The notes under the pieces are model-generated. The model was not told where the DNA came from. It saw nothing but the letters and a program-made list of their open reading frames with translations, and did no database searches. From contig NC_061508.1 in the NCBI RefSeq assembly GCF_022539505.1, positions 34,342,256 to 34,406,255 on the forward strand: DNA of 64,000 nt. The letters are read 5' to 3'. Below, in pieces: positions 10,998 through 20,903 of the stretch; the first letter of the stretch is position 1; every line of letters starts with the position of its first letter. Both the position numbers and the translations under genes were made by a program. The DNA is from Lolium rigidum (Eukaryota; Streptophyta; Magnoliopsida; Poales; Poaceae).

Positions 10998-11352
10998 GTG
11001 TAAAGAAAGAAATAGAAACAATAAATAGAAAAGAAAATAAATAGAAAAGCAATAGAAAAAATAAATAGAAAAGAAACGAGAAAAAGAAAATAAATAGAAA
11101 AGCAACGAGAAAAAAGAAATAGAAAAGAAATAGAAAAGAAAATAAAAAAAGAAAAGAAACGAGAAAGAAATAGCAAAGAAACGAGCAAAGAAACGAGAAA
11201 AAAAACGAGAAAAAGAAAAGAAACGAGAAACGAGAGAAAGAAAAAGAAAGAAACGGCAAGAAACGAGAAAAGAAACAGAAACAGAAAAGAAAAAGAAAAG
11301 AAACAGCAAAGAAAAGAAAACAGAAAAAGAAAAACAAAAAACAAAAAAAAAC
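10998..11352 (+). repeat. Purine-rich (A/G) low-complexity tract of about 350 bp
   Basis: Almost pure adenine and guanine on the plus strand, built from AAAGAAA, AATAGAAAAG and AAACGAGAAA words. Scattered C occurs only in the ACGAG word. It gives rise to long artefactual Phe/Ser/Leu open frames on the minus strand. It is followed at 11,352-11,428 by two further TACCGGTT palindromes. Confidence 0.9.
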
Positions 11353-11489
11353 CTTTGGTACCGGTTGGTACCACCGACCCGTACGAAAGGCCTTTCGTGC
11401 GGTTGGTGGTACCAACCGGTACCAAAGGGTTTCCTGTGTTTTACACTTAGCCGCGCGGCCATCGTCTTCTCCATTCTCACACATGCAGA

Positions 11490-12122
11490 CGCGCAGAGAC
11501 CCGTGCCGCCGTTCGCACCCACGCCGCACCGCCGTCCGCACCCACGCCGCGCCGCCATCGGAGCCACGCCGCGCCGCCATCCGAGCCACGCCGCGCCGCC
11601 ATCCGAGCCACGCCGCGCCGTCCGCAGCCACGCGGTCGCCGTCGCCGCGCCCCGCAGGTAAGTCCGCCGCTCCCTCCCCGGCCTTCTTCCCTCCCCCGCT
11701 CGCACGCGCGCTCGCGCGTCCGGCGTCGGCGCCGCCGACCTCGCCTCACCACGCCCCGCCGTGCCCCGACGTCGCCTCACCACGCCCCGCCGTTCCCCGA
11801 CGCTCGCAGACGCCCACGCCGACGACGCCAAGCCGCACTCTGCGGCTTCGTCGACACCACCCTTAGGGTGTTCGACGAAATGCCGCAGACGCCCACGCCC
11901 ATGCCCCTGCCCCTGCCGCTGCCGCTGCCGTGCCCTGCCCGTGCCCTGCCGCTGCCGCTGCCGTGCCCCTGCCCTGCCGCTGTCGTGCCGCTGCCCCGCC
12001 CGTGAGCTGTGCGGCTGCCCCTGCCGTGCCCCCCACCCTGCCGCTGCCACTGCCCGTGCGCCGTGCCGCTGCCCTGCCGTGCCCTGCCGTGTCGCTGCCC
12101 TGTCGCTGCCGTGCCGCTGCCA
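11490..12122 (+). repeat. GC-rich minisatellites inside CACTA-1
   Basis: Two GC-rich blocks. At about 11,540-11,630 a 24-bp unit (GAGCCACGCCGCGCCGCCATCC) is repeated about three times. At about 11,890-12,122 a degenerate CTGCCG/GTGCCC hexamer array runs for over 200 bp. Between them the sequence is C-rich (CACGCCCCGCCG). No credible protein is encoded despite open frames in several phases. Confidence 0.8.
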
Positions 12123-12550
12123 TGCTCTATACCATTTCAACACAAGACAACAACATTTGGGTATATGTGAGTGTATGGCCAATTTGCAAATTTGAGCAAA
12201 GGCCATACTTTCTTGGTTTGAATTATTAAAACACAACCCTATACCATTTCAACACCATTTGGGTCAAAGAAAATCAAAGAAAAAGGGAAGAAAGTGAAAA
12301 AACCTAAGTGACATATGCTAATGGTCAAATCTGCCAAAAATAATATGATGCCTACTTTGAGCCCCTTTGGTTAACTATTTCTAAACTAAACTTGCTAATA
12401 TTTTTGCCCAGATCAATAGTACTCATAAAAGTGAACAACTTGGTTAAAGTCAACCTTGCTGATTCAAAGTCAAACTCTTAATATAAGCATGCAAAGTGGC
12501 AACTTTGAAACAAATTTTAGATTTCCCCAAATTTTGGAATATTCACAAAC

Positions 12551-12776
12551 CGCCGCGACATAGAGAGAAGAGCGAGAGGAGGAGCGCCGAGTGTTAGGGT
12601 TAGGGTCTGTAGCGGTGCCGAGTCCGTGGCGGTGCCGCCGTGTCATAGAGAGAAGAGCGAGAGGAGGAGCGCCGAGTGTTAGGGTTAGGGTCTGTAGCGG
12701 TGCCGAGTCCGTGGCGGTGCCGCCGCGACATAGAGAGAAGAGCGAGAGGAGGAGCGCCGAGTGTTAGGGTTAGGGT
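12551..12776 (+). repeat. 85-bp tandem repeat containing telomere-like TTAGGG words
   Basis: TAGAGAGAAGAGCGAGAGGA occurs at 12,561, 12,646 and 12,731, exactly 85 bp apart. Each unit contains GTGTTAGGGTTAGGGTC. The third unit is cut short and leads into the second gene's upstream region. The TTAGGG words resemble telomere repeats but are only two per unit and are not the plant TTTAGGG form. Confidence 0.9.
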
Positions 12777-12904
12777 CGAGAAATCTGTTAGGGTTTTCTT
12801 GCTTTCTTCATTTCAATTTGTTATTCATCTAGAAATCTGTTATATGATCATTAAATGATGAATGAAATACAATTGCTTTCTTAATTTTGCAGTGACATTG
12901 AGGT

Positions 12905-15900
12905 ATGGAGGACGGCACCTTCGTCCGAGATGAGGAGGGGGAAGAAGCGGTGCAGCAATTGATCTATGAGAGTGCCCGTGGTCCGGAACCCGACGATGGA
13001 GACAACGATTTCCAAGACTTTCTGAATGATTTCGGCGAGGGACTTGAGTCTGAACAAATTAGAAGAGACAACGAAGTGTCCATCACAAACTCCGGCGAGG
13101 TGTATATCTATGTATCAATTAGTCTATATGTTCATCCCTAGATGCATTCATTTATTTGTATTGCACTTATTAACGAATAATTTTTTTCTTTTAGCCTTCT
13201 GGATCATCGAGCAAGTCTGTTAGATCAAAACGAGGCCCGACGCGGGTGCTAAAGTGCGAGGGCAGGTTAGCCCTCACGGCATTCAAGGATAATGGTGAAC
13301 CACTTGGAGCCCAAGGAGTTTTGCCGCAAATTTACAAGTCAATCCGGAGTTATTGTTAGGGACCATGTACCGATCGGCATTCAAGAGTGGCATAAGCCGA
13401 AGAACCCGGAGAGTGGTGCTAGTTATGTCAACGACGCGATGAAAAAATTTCTTTGGGACACGCTCATGACAAAGTTCAGCCTACCGGAAGACATGACGGA
13501 AGGCCGGAAAGAATAAAGTCAAGGAATGGACATGGAAGAAGATGGCCATACAATTCCGGACCTTCAAGAAAAATTTATGGGACAAATATAAGAATGAAGA
13601 TCCGGTATTCGATGATAATCTAGTGAAGATAAAAGATCATCGGGCCGCATTTAAGGAGTATAAGCAATCGTCTACTTTTGTGTCCCGATCGAAGAAAAAT
13701 ACCGAAAATGCTGCAAAGAAGAAACTTCCGCATCATTTGGGGTCAGGTGGCTACAAGAGTGCCATTCCGAAGTGGACAGCGTTTGAGAATAAACTGATGG
13801 ATCATGGAATCACTCCACGGACATGGGACTGGCCCGAACGGTCCAAGTTATGGTTGTTCGCTCATGGGGCAGGGTTGGACCCAAAGACAGGGTTGATCGT
13901 TGCGAAGGGAAAATGGAAGGAAAAAATTGAGGCAATTGTACCGAAGCTTGTAGATGCAATTGACAAGGTCGAGAAAGGAGAGTACATTCCCGATCGAGAG
14001 AATGACGAGCTGACACTCGCTGCGGGAACCCTGAACATGTTGGACGGGTACGAGCTCGCCCGAGGTCTCACCATGAAGGAAGCGTGGCCGGACAGCGCCG
14101 ACACTTATAGAAGCCGTTCGCGAAAGAAGAAGAAGGACGCCGACATTGTAACGGAGTTGTTATCTAGGGTGGAGGCTCTTGAGAGAAATCAGAGGGCACC
14201 GATCAGCCGGCTGTTTCTACGGGATCCACAAGCCGATGCTGCCCCATCTCAGCGAAGAAGCGGTGTCGGTTCCTCGCATCTTGACGGATGTGGAGGAAGC
14301 TACCCCGTGGATTATGTCACGGAGAAGACGAGTTGCGAGCTACATATGTTAATCAGGACCGCGTCACGGTAAGGTGGCGGTCGGCTATGTGTACCCAAGT
14401 GAAGATGGAGCAATGCACCATCATATGCCCATTCCACCTGGTTGTGTTCGTGTCGGGGTGGATGAAGTTGTTTCGGGTTTTGAAAAAGTGGAGCTTGATA
14501 TTCCTAGAGGTGAAGATGAGAGGACACCGGCCGATGTCAAGCACGGTTTCGCCCTATGGCCGAAGAAGTACGTCGTCCTTTTGCAAAGGCCACCGACTCC
14601 TACACATGAGCAGCAAATGCCATCGACTCCTCCTCGGTGGCGAGTCCTGGTGAGCAGCCAAGTCCACACCTACCCGAGAGGGACCCCGGCGTGAGTCCAC
14701 CATCTCGAGATCCTCCGCGTAAGACAGCGTCCGTTAAGCGGAACGGTACGCCGCCTAGGAAGAAAGCTAGAAAGGAGAAACAACTGCCACCTACTGAGAA
14801 GTTACCTTGGGAAAAAACTCCAGAGGAAAACGCGGAGGCCGTTCAGGCCGAGGTGAAGAAATTTTTTGCACCGAAAGTGCCACAGAGATACCTTTCGAGA
14901 AGACACTAGATCGGGAGAAAGTTGTGCGTACCGTTGACAATCTATATGACCCTGTACCATCGCCGCCATCTGACTATGTGCGTTCTATTGAAAGGTCGTA
15001 TGACAAGATGATCGAGGCGACAAAACCCGTTCAATCGGGTATCAGGGAGATAAAAGGGATACACAGTGTCTACCAGCTCGGACAACAACCCGTTCAATCG
15101 GTCGCCCCTCTCAAGGTGTTTGACGGGAAGACCGTTCAAAGTTCTCGACAAGACGCAAGCTGATTACGCCTTAGCTGAACGAGCATATCAGTTTGTTCAA
15201 GGGAAAGATTTGGTCGAGAATGTCAGGAAGTTACCAACAAGTATGCGTAACTTGCATTCGTGGTACCTTAAGGCCTCAAAGGAAGGGATCGAGACTATCA
15301 TGGTGCGAGTTAGGGAAGAGCACTACTTCCGGGAGTACTTGTGTGAACGTTGACTTCGCCGAACTCTTTCAGTTATACAATCTCCGGGCCCTCGACAAAT
15401 CAATCATCAGTTGCTATTGTCCGTAAGTGATTTATTTATTTAATTTGAGAAGTCGTTCATTGTCCGCAGATTATAATCTTTTGTGCGCTATATTATGCGG
15501 ATCGAAGATGCTCGAATGCAAAAGGGACGATATCACGGATATTGGGTTCATTGACCCGAACACAATGCATGTCAAAACCATAGAGAATCCCCTCTATAAC
15601 AAGGATACACCGCAGACTTTGCTAAGGTTTTTGAAGCGACAACGTGACAAAAAGCTAATACTTTGGCCTTACAACTTCGAGTGAGTCTTACTTGTCTTAT
15701 AACACATTATATTTTGCTCACCGTATGTCAAAATTTTAACTAATGACTTATATATATGACACTACATATTGAAACGTGCGTAGGTTTCACTTTATTCTTC
15801 TCGTCATCAATTTGGAAATCGGAGAAGTTGAAGTCTTGGACTCACTAAGCAAAAAAAAAGGATCTATACTTGTCTTGTTTTTTAATGCTCAGAAGGTAAT

Positions 15901-16454
15901 TTTAATTCTTATCGGTTTGTTTCGTTAATTTTGTCGAGCAGCGTATGACTCTTTTATGCATTTTTTTTTGTCGAGCAGCGTATGGCAAACTTTCATCAAG
16001 AAAGATACGTCCCGTGAATGGACACCGAAGCTGCGATGGCGTGCGAAAGTAAGTAGTACTACCTAGGTCCACACACCTTTTAATTATCATACTTGACTAT
16101 TGTTTGATTGAATTATATTCTTGTAAAGAAATGCCCGCAACAACCTCCGGGGACCGATCTCTGTGGATTCTTCGTTTGCGAGTACATCCGCAGAATTGTC
16201 AACGAGAGAACGAATAATGAAAGAAATAAAGAGGTACAAAAACAATCTTCACAAATTTGTTTTGTTATCATAAGTTGTGCTGAGTTTCAGTAATAGTTGT
16301 TTCATGTATTCATTTGTATCTTATTCTTTTATAGTTGGCAAGAAAGCGGAACAAGCTCTCAATCGATGACCGCTTCATAGCAATAGGCGAGGAATTGGCG
16401 GGATTTTTCCTTCGGGACGTCATACCACAACTCGCAGAGCACCACTATGAATGA
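12905..16454 (+). pseudogene. CACTA second gene: Transposase_24/DUF8039-like region plus Ulp1 (C48) protease, broken
   Basis: Spliced gene on the element's plus strand. Exon 1 starts at ATG 12,905 (MEDGTFVRDE) and ends at donor GAG|GTGTAT near 13,099; the next acceptor is TTTTAG at about 13,195. The 13,290-14,180 region resembles the Transposase_24 (Ptta/En/Spm) domain (SGVIVRDHVPIGIQEWHKP, PRTWDWPERSKLWLF). 14,360-14,590 resembles DUF8039 (VGYVYPSEDG...GFALWPKKYVVLL). From 15,470 a Ulp1-like protease is spread over small exons with clear GT...AG borders (donors near 15,681, 15,896 and 16,050; acceptors near 15,783, 15,978, 16,127 and 16,336). Its triad is visible: His in FHFILLVINL, Asp in VEVLDS, Cys in TDLCGFFVC. 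Frame breaks near 13,320, 13,505, 14,365, 14,690, 14,880 and 15,155 inactivate it. The stop is TGA 16,452-16,454. Confidence 0.85.
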
Positions 16455-16542
16455 AGATGTACATGTTACATATATAGTTGACTCGAAGAGTACCACTATG
16501 CTACATGTAATAGACATATATAGAGTACGCCTCGGAGAGCAC

Positions 16543-16576
16543 CACTATGCATGAAGATCGATCTTCATGCATAGTG
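16543..16576. repeat. Perfect 34-bp palindrome behind the Ulp1 gene
   Basis: Two 17-base arms, CACTATGCATGAAGATC and its exact complement, meet without a loop about 90 bp after the stop codon. Partial copies of the arm (ACCACTATG) occur just upstream at about 16,442 and 16,491. Confidence 0.9.
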
Positions 16577-16795
16577 CTACTTAATTTGCGATCTCATGCA
16601 ATAACATGTGTGTTATATTATATGCACCAACTTGCTATGCATCATCTTGATCTTCATGTACTACCTAAACCCAAACGCGTTTCTGGTGCATCGACGCGAT
16701 ATGAATCAAACCGATATCCCTAAACCTCTCCAAAACCCTAAAAAGCCAATTCTCGCCGCGGCAGAGATTTGGGCAAATTCCCTGCCGCGGGGGAA

Positions 16796-17007
16796 CCTTT
16801 GGTACCGGTTCGTATTACCAACCGGTACCAAAGATCCTTAGCCCTGAGCTCTCCTGGTGGCCCACATGGAGGCCCGTTTTATACCGGTTCGTAAGCAACC
16901 GGTACGAAAGGGGGGGGGGGCTTTAGTGCCGAATAATTTGTACCGGTTGCAAAACCGGTACGAATGCCCCTCTGAAACCGGTACGCATGAGAGATTTTCT
17001 ACTAGTG
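16796..17007 (+). repeat. CACTA-1 3' subterminal palindromes and TIR
   Basis: Contains CTTTGGTACCGGTT...AACCGGTACCAAAG at 16,798-16,833, further TACCGGTT arms at 16,882-16,908 and 16,941-16,963, and the terminal inverse TIR ending ACTAGTG at 17,007. A run of about 12 G lies at 16,909-16,920. Confidence 0.85.
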
Positions 17008-17491
17008 TCTATGCCGATGGTGGCAAAAGAAAAATCCATCACCTATAGTTCTCTGGCTGGGCTCCATAGCAAAATTCATCACCTAGGTGAACTACAAGAT
17101 TTCTATTGAGCCATCACAACAACATTTCAGAGTATAGGTGTTGTTTTCATCTTCCAATTACACCATTCGATGTTAAAAAAGAAACCGACCTTCTCTGGGA
17201 CCGTTGTGTCCGGCTCTGGGATCACTAGCGATCACCCCAACAGGTCCTTGTAATCATAGATTACTGCATCGAAGCAGTGCATACGAGCTTTCAACCGATG
17301 ACCTTTAGTGAAAAATCGTCGAGGCCAGATACTTGACCAAATTGGGCGCGTTGAAAAAATCCAGGAGAAAAACCACAACGTCGCTCTTGTAGATTTTGGC
17401 ATCGTATCAGTTTAATATCCCTAATCGGAAACATGGGTTTGGGAGATGCCAGTTGCTCAGAGCAAGTGTCAAGTCTCGTACGAGTGGAGAT

Positions 17492-18015
17492 CAGGGTTTT
17501 TATTCTCGCGCGGAATTTCCAAAATTTCGCCGGGTACCGTAAATTCCGCTACCCCCCCCCCCCTTCCGAGAACTACTCATACCGCTCAAAAAAATTCGGA
17601 TTGTTTGAATTTAAGTTCCGATTTGTGGATAAATAGGCAACGTATGCGACTTCTTTCATAGTTTCTTGTATTTCCTAGTGGTTATACCCGTATGGTTATG
17701 GCTACAGGACTTTTGTTCGAGTGCTCATGCGCTCAAATATTTACGTTCTTCCATTTTAATGTGTGTTTTGTTTCAAAAAGGAATAAAAGGCTAGCTCTAG
17801 GATTCGCGCCTGATACCTATAGAAAATAGATGAAACGCTCGTACAACTGCGGCAATCGAACATATGTGTACAATTGACGTAATAATTTATTTGTTTAGTG
17901 CCAAAAAAATTGAATTCAAATTTTGTTTGAATGAACCCGAGATATCCGAGATTTCGCGGTAACCGTATTTTCCGGGGTCCGCCGGTAAAAACTGGAACCG
18001 AGACAAAAAATCTTG
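17492..18015. mobile_element. Non-autonomous hAT element, 524 bp
   Basis: Flanked by a perfect 8-bp direct repeat, GTGGAGAT, at 17,484-17,491 and 18,016-18,023, the duplication size of hAT elements. The ends, CAGGGTTTTTATTCTCG on the left and CAAGATTTTTTGTCTCG read inward from the right, form degenerate TIRs with four mismatches, two of them G/A. Subterminal sequence is further inverted (CCGGGTACCGTAAATTCCGC against GCGGTAACCGTATTTTCCGG). No transposase is encoded. It includes a run of about 12 C at 17,553. Confidence 0.75.
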
Positions 18016-18023
18016 GTGGAGAT

Positions 18024-19158
18024 ACATATGTCACAGGAGGTAATGTATTCTGATGTGGTTCCGGCGACTCGTCGTATCGTACTTCTTTCACCTGCGGATC
18101 TGCCTATCCACCTATAGCTCCTAGACGAGGAATGTCTCCACGTGGATCGAGCAGAGGCCGACTGATGGTACAACAAGCAGATGGCATAGGAGGCACAGAG
18201 AGCCGCACTGTTATGCCTATTGGGCGATGCCAAGACCTCCACAACTGTACTCCTTCAATCCCCGAAGCATCCTACTCCTATGTTGCAACTTCTACTACTG
18301 CACTATGTGCTAGCCATATGCTATTAGCCATCCCAACATTAGCATAGAAACAGAATATAGAGTCGGGAGTCGGGATGAATGGATAAAGCACCATCCATAT
18401 ATCTACCTTCACTTCCTATGCACGTACTAGTAAAATTCATCATTTTGCGATAGCTACCTTTCTGTCCTCTAAGTTGTAATGAGGGTAACATGGCTTGCTC
18501 CGAGCACAAACCTAATTACCCCGACGTCAATGTTGGGCCAGAGTAGCAAGTGAAATAAACCAGCTACTAGTATCATGGCACACATCGATCTTATTTAGAC
18601 ACTACACGTCCAAAGATTAGCTAACTCAACTACTCCATGCCACGACTATCATCAAATGAAGGAGATATGGATGGTCACACGGTTCCGAAAATTCTTAGTC
18701 AAGATCCTTTACATGCTTGCATCATCTCATTAGTAGTGCCAGCAAATGTAGAGTATATGTTTAGCTAAACAGCTAGAGGAAGAGCCCTCCACAATTAGCA
18801 AAAACTATTATTTAGATGGATTCCACTAAAACCTAAAAATTCCTAGTCTCTAATTGATACTCAACGTGGTATGATTGGATTTGTACTAGCATTTCGGTTT
18901 CCAATGATAAATTTGTTGCACATGCCTCAACGACTATTTTGGCTAGTCTCCTTTTCTGTGAACTAGCATGGTGGTCCTCCCATTGCGAAGGCATCTTCTT
19001 TAATATGTAAAATGTGTTTGAAAATCAAGCCTACGACTACCATCTAACCTTCGAGCCTCGCTTGTTGCTTTCATAGCCCACTAGCTCCAACCTGCAGCCT
19101 AACACCTGGTAAAGTAAAACTTCTTTCTCAATGTTTCGTCCAAACACAAAGTAACAGC
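18024..19158. other. Intergenic, no gene recognised
   Basis: AT-rich sequence with no open frame of note beyond a short plus-strand one at 18,132-18,347 that has no recognisable domain. No element boundaries were seen. Confidence 0.5.
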
Positions 19159-19173
19159 AGCAGGAGACACCTT

Positions 19174-20585
19174 ACGCTGCCGCTCCCGGCGTTCGCGAGC
19201 GTGGGCGTCGTGGCCTGCAGCGGAGGTGCATCGTGCACCTCGACATTGTCGAGGATCTCACCAATGAGGCCACTCCCATGCCGAGCAAGGGCACCTGGAG
19301 GTGGGGCGTCGTGGACGGCGAGGAGTTCATGAGGGATCGTGGCGAGCGCATCACCGACAACAACCGCGACCACAGGCGCAGGGACGACAACGACGACCAC
19401 GACAGGCGTGGCCGCTCTGGTGGGAGGGGTTGGCGCGATGCCATCAGGCGCAGCCTCTCTCGCAACGGGCGGTCTGGGGGCCGGGACGCGAGCCGCACGC
19501 GCAACGACAACGGAAGGGAGCGTGATCGCTCTGGTCACCGTGATGGTGGCACCAGGCGCAACCTGCCGCTGCTTCAGGATGCTGCGCTGCCCACCCCGCC
19601 CGGGTCACTTCTTCTGATGCCTGCGCCTCCCCTGGGTGGCGCCGATGGCAGCTCGACGCCGGCGCCGCTCGTTGCGGTCAACCCGGGCAGTGACTCCAGC
19701 GACTCTGAAGAACAAGTGGATGAAGAGATCCTGATGGAGGGCAGCGACGGGGAGGTCCTTGGCCCTGTTGCCAGGCAGGGTCGTCCAGCCTCGCGCCTTG
19801 CCTCTCCTGCCGCGAGCAGCAGGCGATCGCGGACGGCAAGGACGCCGGACTCGTCTACCTCGCCAACCTCGGTGCTGCCGTCCCCGCCCAGCTCAAAAAG
19901 GGCTCCGACCTCTGCCGTGCTCCCGCGGCTCCGACCCCTGGCTATGCCGGTGTCCCTGCACGTCACCACGCCTGCATCCTCGCCCACACACCCGCCTGGC
20001 TTTGCATCACCTCCCCAGCCGGCTTCTCCGATTTTTCATACTCCGCCTTCGTCGCCGGTTCGCACGCCCATCTTCGGCTCGGGTAACCTGACCGTGCGCA
20101 CTCCAGCTGTGTCGCCGCCTGCGTCGCCAAGGGTTGCTGATCAGCCTGGCATGCAGCAACTGTTCTTGCCGTCCCAATCAGCGCTGTTGGGCTCTCCGCC
20201 GATGTCCTCGCCTCCGGGTCGGCCGGCCGCACGCCGCAAAACGCTTGCTGGGATGACCATCTCCAGGGCATACGGCTTCTCCTTGCGCCGCGCCAGCGCC
20301 AGGCTCCAGGCTCGCCGCAAGAAAGCCCCTGTGGCCAAAAAGGCTGAGGCGCTGCTCTGCAGCTCCCTTGGCATCATCAGCAACGGGCAGTTGGTTACGG
20401 AGCAAGGTCTCGCCGAGTTCTCCAGGCGCTTTGAAGGCCGAGTCTCCCAGGAAGTGGTGGCTGCTCTGCGTGCTCTGTTCAAGCTAGATGACCCTGCCTC
20501 CAACGCCATTGACGAAGCTCTGATCGCGCATGGCGGAGCTGCTGCGCTGGACGCGAACGTGGAGGATGACACGTCCAATGTCTAA
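19174..20585 (+). CDS. LINE ORF1, 5'-truncated
   Basis: An open frame without an ATG runs from the LINE's left boundary to a TAA at 20,583-20,585. It reads HLDIVEDLTNEATPMPSKGTW (from about 19,236), then an Arg/Asp/Gly-rich basic segment (about 19,340-19,560). A long Pro/Ser/Ala-rich linker follows (about 19,600-20,230), then a basic C-terminal part with RRKKAPVAKKAEALLCSSLG (about 20,307-20,370). In grass LINEs this is the nucleic-acid-binding ORF1 product; the upstream half, where a zinc knuckle would be expected, is missing here because of the truncation. The remaining frame has no internal stop. Without a start codon it probably makes no protein in this copy. Confidence 0.7.
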
Positions 20586-20640
20586 GCTGCTCCTCTGCTC
20601 TCCTCGTTTTGGGACCATTTGGTTTCCAATGTTAGTTATA

Positions 20641-20830
20641 ACCTTCTGGTTTGATGTGTTAACTGTGTGCCCGGCTGTGCCTGGCTGTGTTGCGACCTGG
20701 CGCTTGCCCCAGGAGATGTACTCTAATCAAGATACCTTCTGGTTTGATGTGTTAGCTGTGGGCCCGGCTGTGCCTGGCTGTGTTGCGACCTGGCGCTTGC
20801 CCCAGGAGATGTCCTCTAATCAAGAACTGC
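20641..20830 (+). repeat. 93-bp tandem duplication between LINE ORFs
   Basis: ACCTTCTGGTTTGATGTGTTA starts at 20,641 and again at 20,734. The two units are nearly identical, with a handful of substitutions such as AACTGTGTGCC against AGCTGTGGGCC. The block lies in the inter-ORF spacer upstream of ORF2 and may affect translation of the second frame. Confidence 0.88.
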
Positions 20831-20903
20831 TTGTTTGCCTGCTTTTGGCTATGGAAACCTTGCTGCTGTGTTGTTTCAACTTTCAGAGTTCCCTGTGGTT
20901 CCA

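Larger units (their letters stand above)
5038..17007 (+). mobile_element. CACTA (En/Spm) transposon, copy 1, complete
   Basis: An 11,970-bp element bounded by CACTAGTAGAAAA at 5,038 and its inverse TTTTCTACTAGTG ending at 17,007. The 3-bp target duplication TCT is at 5,035-5,037 and 17,008-17,010. Both ends are packed with subterminal palindromes built on TACCGGTT/AACCGGTA. Inside, in order, are a TNP2-type transposase (5,825-9,190), a palindromic satellite, an accessory small gene (10,238-10,749), simple and tandem repeats (10,893-12,776), and a spliced second gene ending in a Ulp1-like protease domain (12,905-16,454). All genes run left to right. Both large genes carry frame lesions, so this copy is unlikely to move by itself, although its ends look intact. 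Confidence 0.93.

Noticed and set aside
10854..12236. 460-codon minus-strand open frame rich in Phe, Ser and Leu
   Set aside because: Produced by the A/G-only tract and GC-rich minisatellites on the opposite strand; composition is purely repeat-driven with no domain.
12590..12776. Interstitial telomere array
   Set aside because: Only two TTAGGG words per 85-bp unit, and not the plant TTTAGGG heptamer; part of a longer tandem repeat.
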